DNA from: Pelargonium nanum
Taxonomy: Eukaryota > Streptophyta > Magnoliopsida > Geraniales > Geraniaceae
Assembly (NCBI GenBank): GCA_036897485.1
Contig: JAYMTF010000272.1
Location: 1-41,535, forward strand
Direction of reading: 5' to 3'
DNA: 41,535 nt
This document shows positions 22,101 through 34,100 of the stretch, piece by piece (the first letter of the stretch is position 1; each line of letters opens with the position of its first letter). Both the position numbers and the translations under genes were made by a program. Below the pieces are notes generated by a model. The model saw nothing but the letters and a program-made list of their open reading frames with translations, was not told the origin of the DNA and ran no database searches.

Positions 22101-25100
22101 AAAGTCAAATTAACTTACGGTTAGGGCAGGACATAGGTTAGGAATCTGATAATGCTCACAGTTCCCACTTTTTCAGAATCCCTGAATACAACTTACTTTG
22201 ACCCTGGTGTGATACTTGCATCATATTACAATTGCATAATAGGATGGCCATTTAAGAGAAGAGGGTCCTTACAAGACACTGCACATCATAAGCTCTCACA
22301 GATGCCTAGATTAGGCTGATGTTTCAAATGCACTCTTTTATATCTGTCAAGATGCTTACTTCAAAAGCAGTTTTGGTAAGAAGGTATGAGTCACATGAGG
22401 TCTTTCTTGACAAGGGACTATTCCACCCCAAACTACTCTTAACTCAAGTTCTCACTAGCAATATTTCATTGATTAATTGTTCTTATATTTTGATTTACAA
22501 AAATTAGGAGCTGCTTTCTCTAAGCTTTTGGTAATCAGGGCATAACTTGCATATGAAATATATATTAACCAATATAAAATTCAGTCATCAGTCTGCATAT
22601 GTGGTTTGAATGAACACATTCAATGGTAACAGCTAGATAGTCTGATTTTTGCTTAGATAGGCAAATGTTGCACGTTCTTTTCATGTGCATAACTATGGTT
22701 TACCCTTGTTGGTAAAGAATCTTGGTGCTTGTATCATTTTTGTTTTGGCTTAAGATCAATTCTTAATTCAGTTTCTTCCTCGGTGCATGCAATTTATATT
22801 CATCAAGTTCAAAACGTTTATTTTTGGCTTGTAAAGGTGGGAACAACAAGGAGGAAAGTAGCAGTAGCGTATGGGAAGAGATGTGGAGAAGCTAATCTTC
22901 CTGTCCTAGAAAATTTGGTTAGTATTGCTTGTTTTGCCTTCTCTTAAATCAGAGTCATCTAAAATCCACTAAGAAAAGGGCAATATATTAATTTATTATA
23001 TCAAGTTTGAGCTTTTATGATATATGAATTTAAGCAAATCCCTTTCCTTAACACCATTGCTTTATTTATTCAATTTTTGCTTTTTTCAAAGGTATAATTT
23101 AACGATTTGTTTTGCAGGGTTCTATTATATTTGTTTTGTTTTTATTCAAATTGTTATTTTGGCTTGGAGATCTTAGCGTTCAAAGTTTTAGTAATCAATT
23201 CCTATGAGGTCTTGTTGAGACTAGATTATTAGGAATATGTAAGAGATCATGTACGTGCTTTAAAAACCAAACGTGTGGCTGTTATGATAGCATCTTCATA
23301 GAGATCAGTTGCATGTCCTAACTATTTTATTTAGGGACCGGAGGTTTTATGTTGAGTTCTTATAACTTTAGTTGGCATATCAAACAATTAATAGGAAGCA
23401 GTGATAATTTTTGACTTTGTATGATCAAATAACAGTTTCTCATAGTTATCCGTTAAATTGTTATGAAGTCTTGTTGGCACATCTTCAAGTATGTATAGCT
23501 AGCAAGATCGCGATTGTTCATTTCAGTCTTTTTCCAAATGCTAATTATTCATATTTCATACAGTTATGGTGTTCTATGGAATATATCAAATCAGTTCGGT
23601 TTTTCATTTGTTTGTTACAACTTAGGTGCAACGGCGCCATAAGTTTGCTCGGCTACTTGGCTATTCAAACTATGCAGACTATGCTGTTGATCTAAGAATG
23701 GCAAAGACATCCTCAAAGGTTTGTATAATGCTGTCTTTCTTAAAGTGATATGGAACACCTTAATCAATATAGAGAGAGAAGTGAGTCTGAAAAGAGTTTT
23801 ATGGTTTCATACTGATAATTAGAGAGGCTCACTTGGTACACCTTGAACGCCATATTGCTTTAAATGATGCATCATTGTATATTATTGTCTTCACCTCTAT
23901 GAAGCTGAAATTTACTTGTGAGGAGGTTCATAATGGATCCAGGTGTTTGAGTTCTTAGAAGACATCTCGACCAGTTTAACTGACTTAGCGGTTAGAGAAC
24001 TTGCCATGTTAAAGGACTTGAAGGTTAGATACGCTTGCCCTACATTTTCTTTTGCCAAGGTCTGTTTCGTGTCTTATTGGTTCTGTGTGATGGGGCATCA
24101 GAAAAAAGAGGAAGGCGACTCTCCATTCGGAATTGAGGACCTTCTATACTATATAAAGAAGGTTCAAGAGCAGCAGTTCAATTTGGACTTTGGAGCTCTC
24201 AAGGAATACTTCCCTTTCAATCTGGTTCAATCTGGAATCTTTAAAATATTCCAGGATCTTTTTGGTAATAGTATATGATTTATTTTTGTGTTGTTATTGC
24301 GTTTGCTTTATATTATAGACTGTAGAGTTGTTTTGTTCACTTGATATGATAAATACTTAAACCTGACACTCTGTAATTGCTTCACGAAGGTTTGAGATTC
24401 GAGGAAGTTGAAGATACAGAGGTTTGGCATTGTGATGTTCGTGCTTTCTCGGTTTTTGACTTAACCTCCGGTGAACTCTTGGGTTATTTCTACCTTGATT
24501 TGTTTTCCAGGTTAGATCTTTAGCTTTTCAATTATTTATATGTATTTGTCGGTTTTCTCAGTTTTGGAAGAGATCATTGAATAGATTGTTCTGTTCTTTA
24601 ACAGGGAGGGGAAATATAGTCACATGTGTGTAGTGGCTCTTCAGAATCGTGCTGTATCATGCAATGGTGCACGGCAGGTCAGTCCTGGAATCTAATATCT
24701 GTGTGATACTGCCTAAAAATAAAATAAAATTGATTATTTATGCACTGAAGTGTGATTAATTTGCTTTTGTTTTTCCGTAACTAGATACCAGTTGCGTTAC
24801 TCTTATCTCATTTTCAAAAGGACATAACTGGACACCCTGGGCTATTGCGGTTTTCTGAAGTGGTCAATCTTTTCCACGAGTTTTGCCATGTGGTATGTGC
24901 ATTTTAGTTAAAATATTCCACTCTAAATATTTCATCTTGACAAGTGGACGTTATGTATTTGTGTGGCTGTGGCATATTTGATTATTATGTAGATTCATTG
25001 GAATCTACTGTAACTCAATGATGCGAGCAAATAACATTGTTTAATGAACATCTAGGTCCAACATATTTGCAATCGAGCCTCATTTGCTAGATGTTCTGGG

Positions 25101-26933
25101 TTACGTGTTGATCCAGATTTTGTAGAGATCCCTGCTCAGGTTCTAGAAAACTGGTGAGGACTTGGTTATTTTGTTCTATTTTTTTACTAGATGAATCGCT
25201 GACTCACCCTGCTGTGTGTGTGGAAAGTTTAGGTGTTATGAGAGCCTGCCTTTGAAGTTGATATCCGGTTTCCATCAGGTAAATCTTGCTTCTGATTTTT
25301 GTATTTTCTTCCCCCCACCCCTATTGTTCTGTACCTTCCAGTTAAGTGAATGCTTGAATTTGTATGTATTTATGCACAGATTCATTGTTTAGTTGTGTGG
25401 CCAAATGAGCATTCACATCTAATTGTGATTGTACCTTACAGGGTTTTGCACAACGTGTTCCATTTGATTCCACATTCTACGCATAAACAATTACCATTCT
25501 TGAAGTTATTTCACTGTTAAATACTTTTTAGATGATGCTTACTATTAATTTAGACTGTATACTGGTCATTTTCAGGACATAACAAAACCCATCAAGGATG
25601 AAGTTTGTAAATCACTTAAAAGATGGCGGTATTCCTTTTCAGCACTTAAGTTGAAGCAAGAAATTCTCTATTGTAAGTCCTGCCACATTATCATCCCTGA
25701 ATGTGTAAGAGTGTAATAAATTTTGAGGGCTATGGTAAGAGTTCGTGTTATAATGTACTTTGGCGAATTCATGTGTCACTTGCAAAGTTGCAATGGGTGT
25801 CTATATCTTGTCAGCTTTTGATTTTACCGAGCACAGAAGGACGTAAAATTGATAGTTATTGATGTGCTACAAAATAAAATAAAAAGAAAAGGAATGTTTT
25901 TTGTTTATTCACATAAAGAGTAAATACCAAGTAGAAACCGGTAGTTAAGAATTGTCTGTCTTTAGTTTGGCTGAAAAGGTGTATTCTTTCAGGTCTGTTT
26001 GATCAAGTTATACATTCTGCTGACAATGTTGATATCCCCGAGTTATTCAAACATCTTCATCCGAAGGTAATAATATCACAATATTTTCATTATGAAGGTG
26101 AATTTGAGAATAGTATGATTATTAGCTTCAATTTCCAGGTGATGTTAGGTTTGCCGATGTTGGAAGGAACCAACCCGGCTTCATGTTTTCCACGTAGCGC
26201 TATTGGTTATGAAGCTGCTTGTTACAGTCGTATTTGGAGTGAGGTTTGACTCTCTCCTATGTTCTGACTCGCTCTTGCACGCCTTCGTTGCCTCTAATAT
26301 TGGTCTCTTACTCTCTTATGGTTGAATGTTATTTATAGGTTTTTGCCGCAGATATATTCGCCTCGAAGTTTCGCAATGGCCTTCTAGACCAATATGTTGG
26401 CATGGAGTTCAGAAAGAAGGTAAATAAGTTCGATGCTACATTGCCTTTTAGTTTAAATATTGATTCATGTATCTTCCTTGAAAATGATATCGACTTGGCA
26501 AACCTTTAGGGTCTTTTCCTTCAATGAGCACAATAACTGCATATAGGTAGTGTTCAGATCATTTTTTGTGTGTTCAGGAATGAGAATGAGATTTCCATTA
26601 TTCATATTCGGTTTAAGTCTTTGTTCACGAGAACGACTTTGGAATGAAAATCTCATTCCAGCTGGAATGAGAATGAGATTTCCATTATGCACTTCCTATT
26701 CTCGATTCTCAATTCTCATTCCAATCCAAATTGTTTAGTCCAAAAGCTACTAAGATCTTGCCTGGAATGAATTTTTTACATGTTAGTATATTCTCATTGT
26801 GATGCTTTTATTTTCTTGAAAGGTACTGTCCCCGGGAGGAGCAAAGGATCCAATTGAAACTCTAACAGACTTTCTCGGAAGAGAACCTTCTATTCAAGCT
26901 TTTGTAGATAGCAAAGAGGAATATAGTTACTGA
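19108..26933 (+). CDS. Thimet oligopeptidase-like M3 zinc metallopeptidase, membrane-anchored
   Basis: Twenty coding exons: 19108-19258, 19423-19544, 20034-20197, 20969-21059, 21265-21444, 21812-21892, 22837-22917, 23626-23718, 23943-24023, 24102-24264, 24390-24510, 24605-24677, 24785-24892, 25056-25153, 25233-25278, 25576-25672, 25993-26066, 26139-26243, 26339-26419, 26823-26933. All boundaries are GT-AG and in phase; the product is 706 aa. Residues ~18-40 form a hydrophobic segment after a basic stretch, followed by RRNRKKK, so it is probably a signal anchor. The zinc site is HEFCH (498-502) with third ligand E527 in DFVEIPAQ, the same 29-residue spacing as in M3 peptidases. The substrate-end motif GYEAACYSRIW follows near 640. 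The family cleaves short peptides, including degraded targeting presequences in plants. At1g67690 is the likely counterpart (from memory). The usual HEFGH has Cys instead of Gly. Confidence 0.95.
26546..26750. mobile_element. Tourist-like MITE in the last intron of the oligopeptidase gene
   Basis: Starts GGTAGTGTTCAGATC and ends with the inverted partner of GTAGCTTTTGGACTAAACAA, next to TAA at 26751-26753. The interior repeats GGAATGAGAATGAGATTTCC at 26577 and 26664 (period 87), which shows an internal duplication. Shares the GGAATGAGAAT core with the elements at 6160 and 33472. Confidence 0.55.
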
Positions 26934-27660
26934 TGCAGTAGGGTTTCGGTAAATTATCTCAACAACCTCCTCGGTTGCTGCTGCAAAGGTAAATCTTGCA
27001 TAGCTCCTCGCATCCTTCACTGGCATAACAATCTCCAAGTTTTCCTCTAACATCCGCATATACTCAAGCCTCCATGCTCAAAATGGTAAAATTATTGTGC
27101 TCAGTATCCGCAACTGTTAAAGCAGTAGCAAATTCTTAGCCTAAGTTAGGGTTTTAGTTTTGCGGTTCGGATCTCCACAGAATGCAACTTTGGTTGGCAG
27201 AAAAAATTCTCTATGTTCTACTATCAATCTTATCTATGTGATAGCTCATGCTCAAGTTTTCCTGAAAACATCATATCATGACTATTGCTTACTTGTTGAC
27301 TGTTGCTCAACTTAGTATTGCTTGTTGGGTTTCTGTTCACCTTTACAGCTAAAGGAAAAGGAAAAGAAAAAAAGTTCATGTTGTATTTAAACAATTCTAG
27401 TTCAAGTTCATGATTTGGAATTCCATAGACAAAAGGTATATATATTGGACAGGAACAAGTAAAATGAACTTTTGGTTCATTTTAGTGATTGTTTGATAAA
27501 TTTTAGTGTGAAAGGAATTTTAGAAGATATTTTAGAATTATGTTATTGTTAACATAGACATGCTTTACAATATATTTAATATTATTGTAAATGTAGTATA
27601 TGTTATTATATTAGTGAATTTTGTTTTCATGTTAAATATATTCTTATTAATTACTAAACT
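26934..27660. other. Spacer after the oligopeptidase gene
   Basis: 3' flank, AT-rich. An antisense frame at 26862-27059 overlaps the last exon and has no family match. Confidence 0.4.
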
Positions 27661-27745
27661 ATTGGAGCAAGCGGTTTATGGTGTTGGTCTCTCTAATGTC
27701 TCATGTTCAAGTCTCCTTTTAAGTTTATGCATGAATTATTAGTAA
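27661..27745 (+). mobile_element. Short tRNA-derived retroposon (SINE-like), copy C
   Basis: Box A-like GAGCAAGCGGTTTATGGTG and box B-like TGTTCAAGTCTCC lie 35-40 bp apart, and the arrangement (TCTCTCTAATGTCTCATGTTCAA) matches copy A (CTCTCAATGTCTCAGGTTTGA). No clear target duplication or A-tail was found, so this is the weakest of the three copies. Confidence 0.35.
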
Positions 27746-28450
27746 TATTTTTATACATGATCGGTTGATAGATGGTTCTCTCAGTCGGTCAATCTTAATA
27801 TGATGGTTGACCAACACTTAAAATAAGAATAACACGGATTTTCTTCCTTTCAAAGATGCGAAAAGTTAATACCTCCTTTGGGAGAGTAGCTTTCACATAC
27901 GTTGTGTTTGAGAAATTGGTGTAAAAGATATTTTGCTCAAAATAATTGCCCAACCATAAGGGTTTATATGAAAGTCTTCGTCATTTATTGTGGCACCTCT
28001 AATAGGAGGTCGTAGGAGCTCCATTAGGGTTCCTAAACTTTGAAGTAGGTTAGAAGAATAATTGACCTTATGGTTACTTTATGATAGAAGAAAAGTCTAA
28101 TTTTAAGGATACGATGTCATGAACTTTAATGAGACGTGCAAATGAACAAACAAATTTTATTTTACATAACCGATATTGCGAATTAGGAGAATTCGTTGGA
28201 ATGTATGTGGTAAATATAAATAGATGTTCAAAGTCGTGAAGATTTATGTGATTAATTTTATTGTGTTGTGATGATAACGTCGAAGTTATTATAAGTTTCA
28301 TGCAATTTCAAACAATAATTTGCAAAAAATAATAATAAACATATTTAATACAATTGAACAACTCATCTAAATAGTACAATTTCATAGTTCATATTTATAT
28401 ATTCACCTAAATTTTATTCCAGAAATAAATTATCTCTTTATGTATATTTT
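27746..28450. other. AT-rich spacer
   Basis: No gene or clear element is recognised. Confidence 0.4.
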
Positions 28451-28483
28451 GTAATAGTTTTTTTATAGAGGGAAATGCTACTT

Positions 28484-28909
28484 TTATTCAATGTCTAAAA
28501 GAAGCAAATCATGAATACATTCTGGTCCCGAATGACCCAACCAACTATCTAGCACGAGACACGACCGAGATGACCTTGCCAAAGCATGAGCCACACCATT
28601 AGCCGATCTACTAACATAACTAAACTGGACACTAGCAAAATAATCCAACAAGTCTAAAATATCATCAATAATCAGACCACAGGCACCGTTAAACTCCCCT
28701 CTAGTCTGAACTGCATCCACCACCATCATAGAATCTATCTCAATATTGACCTCGAGCCACCCCCTATGACGCAACCAAGACATGGCTTCACGAATTGCCA
28801 TCGCCTCCACCATCCACACCTCCGACAATCCTTCCCAGCTCCTTCTACCTCCACCCCAACGCCGACCGTGCATAAACATGAAAAAAATAGTTAAATTGCC
28901 CCATTCCAA
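28484..28909 (-). pseudogene. RNase H-like domain remnant of a retroelement
   Basis: A 141-codon frame whose start is a TTG preceded by an in-frame stop, so it lacks its N-terminus. It reads VEAMAIREAMSWLRHRG (~34-50), IEIDSMMVVDAV (~56-67), CGLIIDDILDLLDYF (~77-91) and SRSANGVAHALAR (~100-112). This order fits the RNase H-type domain (RVT_3) of plant LINE-derived proteins, including the catalytic-region E and D; the first strand and last Asp are missing. An AATAAA overlaps the stop, and a T7 run on the plus strand (28459-28465) could be the old poly(A) tail. It may be part of a LINE or of a gene derived from one. Expression is not implied. Confidence 0.6.
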
Positions 28910-30270
28910 AGCCCATTAGAGAATGGTCAATAAACAACCGCAACACAATGATAAAGTGAAATTGGAATTTGCAGCATTGCCTAATGACAAAAGGGTCAAT
29001 ATTCTCAGCTTCTTATCTTAATAAGCCTAACAAGTCTAATAAGTACAACACTTTTATTATGTTTATGATTAGTAGTGAAGTAATAATAAATAATAAAATA
29101 ATATTTGATAGGTTGGTTACTTGCTTTTAACATTTTTAATGACAAGTCTTTGAATTATTTCATAAAGCTACTCTTCTTTTTAAAGAAAATACTAATTTAA
29201 TTAATATCAACAACAAATTACATATTCTATTAGAAACATATATGATACAAAATCAAATACCTACTGTAGATAATCTAATTGATATATCTCAAATGTTAAG
29301 AACGACCGCTGTCATACAGTTGGTTAAAATTTTGCGTGTATCAATTCCAAATATAATTATAAAAATAAATACAATAATTAAGACAATGAAATTCAAATGT
29401 AAAATTGAAAGTTTAATAATAAAAAATTCTCACGTTTGCCTTGTGGTGAGAGAGAGACAAATTTCGTTAAAATTAACCGACGAAACAGAAAGATAAACTT
29501 AACAATAGTTATTTGTCGTGTATATTATTTGAGCAATTAAATGGTGTGCAATACTTAATTTTTTTATTATTGTAATCATCCATAAAAATAGTAAATACAA
29601 ATTCACATCATCCATGAAAGAGTTCTTCCTAAACTTTGATAGTTCTATGTATGAAAGTTCGACTTTCAATATGAAGTAACATATGTTTCAAACTTTCACT
29701 TCTAGATCACTTATAGTTATTTGTGTATTTTCACTTCGAGTTTCAATGTGAAGTAACATACGGTAAATGTCACAATTTTCAACCAAATCTATTGGCAAGC
29801 AGTATAATTCCGTGGGTTTGTCGTCGTTTTGATCTATTTAATAGTAATCAAGATAAACATTATAAAATTAATAAATAATACAAACAGAGGAATTATGAAT
29901 TCGCAATTCAAAAAAATAAAAAAGTAAATAGTATTTAAGTGCAATTTTAAATATTGGCTTAGCAAGTTGAAACATGGCCAAATTACACAAACAACCCTAC
30001 GGTGTAATTTTGTAATTTAGACTTTTAATTCATTTAATATTATAGAGCATATTTGTCCATTGATTCTCTTATAAATAATCAAAGATCATCACTACTTGTC
30101 GGCAAATTCGGTGGGAATTAAAAAGAAAAGAAAAACTAAATAAATAAACAGAAATAAAATAATTTATTCTTTTTTTTTTCTTTTGTGATATTTGAGTTTT
30201 GATTTGACCAAAGAGAGGGCATAATTGTCTTCTCAAAATTCAAATCACCTTGGAAGCATCACTTCTTGAA
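28910..30270. other. AT-rich spacer before PP2A B' gene, with a 20-bp direct repeat
   Basis: No gene is recognised. TTTCAATATGAAGTAACATA at 29664-29683 recurs at 29741-29760 with one mismatch. Homopolymer A/T runs are frequent. The promoter of the PP2A gene must lie in the right part. Confidence 0.4.
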
Positions 30271-30477
30271 CTGGCAATTTAAAAAAAAAAAGAGAAAAAA
30301 TAAAAATCAAAGCTTTGGTCTCTCTCTCATCTGTGAGTATCATTTCATCGGAACCTATTTTTATACCCCACCTGGGTTTCTCTTTTTCTCTTTGCTTTAT
30401 TGGGTCTCTTGTTTTTGCTTTTTCTTCGGTGGCTGTCCCAATTTTGCTGTTTTTTTTTCTCTTGCCAATCTGAATCC

Positions 30478-30543
30478 ATGCCCTCATTGTTCCAAAGCTC
30501 AAATCTTGATGAAAAAGGTGGAGAATTTGCTGAATATTCTTGA
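30478..30543 (+). promoter_or_regulatory. Possible uORF in the PP2A B' leader, exon 1
   Basis: ATG 30478 opens a 21-codon frame ending at TGA 30541-30543, before the proposed leader intron. It counts only if transcription starts upstream of it, which is not known. Confidence 0.3.
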
Positions 30544-30573
30544 TTTTGGACTGCAGTTACAGAGGAACAAAAG

Positions 30574-30873
30574 GTAGGTTTGTAAATTTGATTATCTGTA
30601 AGAAAAAGTTGGAGCTTTGCTTTTAATTATCTATCTGGGTTTTTCAGTTTTTGTTCAAAGCTCAAATCTTTACACTTGGGTCTCTGTGTGAAAGGGGAAG
30701 AAGCAAAATGTATTGATTTTTGAAACTGGGTTTTTGTTTTTTGGTTGATTATGGATTGGAGAAATTGGGGATTTGGTTTGATCTGTGTGTTTGTTGTAGT
30801 GGGTCAGTTTGCTTTTTTGCTCATGTGATGAGATTGGGGCAGTTTAGCCCCCATTGTTTTGCTTTGTTTTCAG
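30574..30873 (+). other. Probable 5'-UTR intron of the PP2A B' gene
   Basis: AAAAG|GTAGGT at 30574 and a T-rich TTTGTTTTCAG ending at 30873 make a 300-bp GT-AG intron in the non-coding leader. Leader introns of this kind are common in plant PP2A B' genes (family knowledge) and often raise expression. Confidence 0.55.
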
Positions 30874-30945
30874 GAGCATGAAGATGATGTGAGCCTCTTC
30901 TGGGTTGGATCAGAACATTGGTTTTGTGCTCTTGATTTGCTTCTA

Positions 30946-31026
30946 ATGGGGGTTTTGATGAGTTTGGGTCTTTCTCTGATAGAGTGGAAGAAGTGGGTAA
31001 AGGGTTGTTTGATAGGTTTTGAATAG
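30946..31026 (+). promoter_or_regulatory. uORF (26 codons) in the PP2A B' leader
   Basis: ATG 30946, in the exon that follows the leader intron, opens 26 codons ending in TAG 31024-31026, about 95 bp before the main ATG. The peptide begins MGVLMSLGLSLIEWKKWVKG. A shorter uORF (MKMM, 30878-30892) precedes it. These could lower translation of the main frame. Confidence 0.5.
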
Positions 31027-31121
31027 AATTTGATAGATTCTGCAACAATTTGGTGCCATCTGTGTAATTGGGGATTAGAAGGAGGTTGTGTTTGTTTTTT
31101 TGTCATTTGTGTTAGAGAATA

Positions 31122-34100
31122 ATGTTTAAGCAGATATTGAGTAAGCTTCCGAAGAAGTCCTCCAAGTCGTCTGAGAATCGTGAACATGGGCGAAGCCCTA
31201 ATGCTAACTCAAATGCTTCTCCTAGAACAAGAAGCATTGATTCAGGGGCTGGCAAGTCGGGGAATTCGAACATTGCGTCTATTCCAGCTGGTAATGCTTC
31301 ATCTAATATGGGACACAATAATGGAAGAAAAATTTCAGTTGGTGTGGTTATGAAGCCAAATGGGAATTCAGCTCCTCCTCCTTATGAAGCATTGCCTGGA
31401 TTTAGGGATGTCCCAAGCTCGGAGAAGCAGCACTTATTTATAAGAAAACTGAGTATGTGTTGTGTTGTATTCGACTTTACCGACCCAACAAAGAATCTCA
31501 GAGAGAAGGAGATCAAGAGGCAAACTCTGTTAGAGTTGGTGGATTATGTTACATCTGCAAATGGAAAATTTGCGGAAACTGTAATGCTAGAAGCTATCAA
31601 AATGGTATCTGTGAATTTGTTTCGGGTATTCACTCCTCAACCACGTGATAACAAAGTTATGGAAGCCTTTGATTTGGAAGAAGAGGAGCCTTCAATGGAT
31701 CCTGCATGGCCCCACTTGCAAATTGTGTACGAGTTCTTGTTAAGATTTGTTGCTTCCCCCGATACAGATGCAAAATTGGCCAAAAGATATGTTGACCAGT
31801 GTTTCATCCTCAAGTTGCTTGATCTATTCGATTCTGAAGATCCTAGGGAGAGGGAGTACTTGAAAACTATTCTTCACCGCATTTATGGAAAATTCATGGT
31901 GCATCGCCCATTCATTAGGAAGTCTATCAACAATATATTTTACCGGTTTATATTTGAGACCGAGAAGTATAATGGAGTTGCTGAGCTTCTTGAAATTCTG
32001 GGTAGTATCATCAATGGCTTTGCTTTGCCACTGAAAGAAGAACACAAAGTGTTCCTGGTTAGGGTACTAATTCCCCTGCACAAGCCGAAATGCTTAGCAA
32101 TGTACCATCAGCAGTTATCTTATTGCATCACTCAATTTGTGGAGAAAGACTGCAAGCTTGCGGATACCGTCATAAGGGGCTTATTGAAGTATTGGCCGGT
32201 CACTAATAGTTCGAAGGAAGTCATGTTCCTCGGTGAGTTGGAGGAAGTTTTAGAAGCAACCCAACCACCTGAATTCCAGCGCTGCATGGTGCCCTTGTTC
32301 CGCCAAATTGGTCGTTGCCTAATCAGTTCCCACTTTCAGGTACTGATTCTTTTTCTTTTTCATTTTCTTAAATATGAAATTCTGCACCGCTTTGATTTCT
32401 CGATGTTTGGAATGTACTTTTCTGAAACTTGTTTATGCTCTGCTCTGTGTCCTTTTCGAAGTGGATCACGTGTCTGATCAATTGTGTTAGTGTATTGTAC
32501 AATTCAGTTCATGGGAATGTAGGAAAATAACCTACTTTCTCTGTATTGTGAACGGATCCATTAATTGGTTTGTCGTTGATGATCTAGTCGCTTGATGAAA
32601 TTATTGGAAGTTCCTCGTCATGGTGTTCATTGCTGGGTCTTGATATCTATCTCATGTGAATCAAAATTTCAATTTCATGCGCTGAGATTAAGTTACTCAC
32701 AGGTGGTTGTGGTATCCTATTCCTTCATCACAATTTTAGGGCTTTAATATCCCAATTTTTAAAGTTGTATTGAAAAACACCATGCTTTTGGAAAACCAAT
32801 AGTTACTGCTAAAAACTAGACATTGATGGCAAGGTGTGATATAGGGGTAAGTTTGTGAGGGGATGAACTAGTTATGGACTATTGAATTACACAGCATTAT
32901 AAGAAGTATAGGGTCCCACTAGACAGAATAAAAGTATTTTTGCTGATCCTAACTGGTAAAAGATGCCTTTGAATAAACATAAGTACTGCAACTTGAATAA
33001 AACCTAATCCTATAAGCTAAATAGGCACTACTTTACCGGTGGTACTTATGTAGTAGTCGGGACAGTTAATTTAGGTCCATTTTTCATGTCTCAGATTATC
33101 TGCTCAATACTTCTCGTAGTTTGCCAGCTTATATACAATACATAATTTTTTTTTCTTATATTTTTCCGATTTTCTTTAATTTTTGATGTGTGTGGGGGAG
33201 AGGGGCTGTTCTGCTTTGTTTATTTTCTCTTTTTCCTTGATTTTATGTGTGTGTGTGTGTTAAATTACATCATTGTAAGCTGACATTGGAAGCAAAAATG
33301 CATTTCAAATATAGAATATGCTTCAAAGATTGAAAAATGTGTTCGTGATTCTTAGGGGAGGAATGAGAGAAGCAATCTCAAATTTGAAGATTCTTCCTCT
33401 TGCAAATTCTGACGTTTTCTAATTGCTTGTTTAGTCCTTGCAACCATTTGTTATGCAAAAAATACGTTTAAGGTAGCGTTTGGATTAATAAAATTTAGAA
33501 TGAGAATGAGAATCAAGAATGTGAATGAGATTCTCATGACTAAAAAGTATTAAGAGAAACATGATGAATTGAAATCATTTACATTCACATTCCAATTCTT
33601 GATTCTCATTCCTTAACAACAGTTCTAATCCAAACACCACCTAAGTGGTGATCTTCGCTTGAGCACTTAAGCCACGTATGGATATGTAGAAGTTTGCTGA
33701 GCTCAACTCTTAGACAAACATGTCTTGGCTTTAAATTGTTGGGGGAATGGAAAACCTCATTGTGTCTCGCTATTTTTCATCCTTTGGTTAACTTGTTCAT
33801 TTAGGCATTTATGGCATAGTCATTGACATAGAATGCTCGAGTTGCTTCTTGCTGCAGTTACAGTCAGATTTTGTACCTATATGGATATTTCAGCGTTTAC
33901 TCTTTTTGACGGGCCATAAACCTCAAACACAGAAAGTAGCCAATAACTACCCATTATTTCCTTCTATAGAACAGATAGAATACTTACCAACTATCATCCG
34001 GGCTAGTGGCTTAAGGCACTTGCTCTCTTGAGGTCTCAGGTTCAAGCCTCGGTTGGTACGCTTACTGGTGAAAAAAAAAGACAAATGGAATACTTATGTT

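Noticed and set aside
24875..24889. Loss of the zinc-binding motif in the protease
   Set aside because: HEFCH still has both His ligands and Glu, and the third ligand E527 is at the right spacing; only the Gly is changed.
29242..29496. 84-codon AT-rich frame
   Set aside because: Ile/Lys-rich translation typical of random AT-rich DNA.
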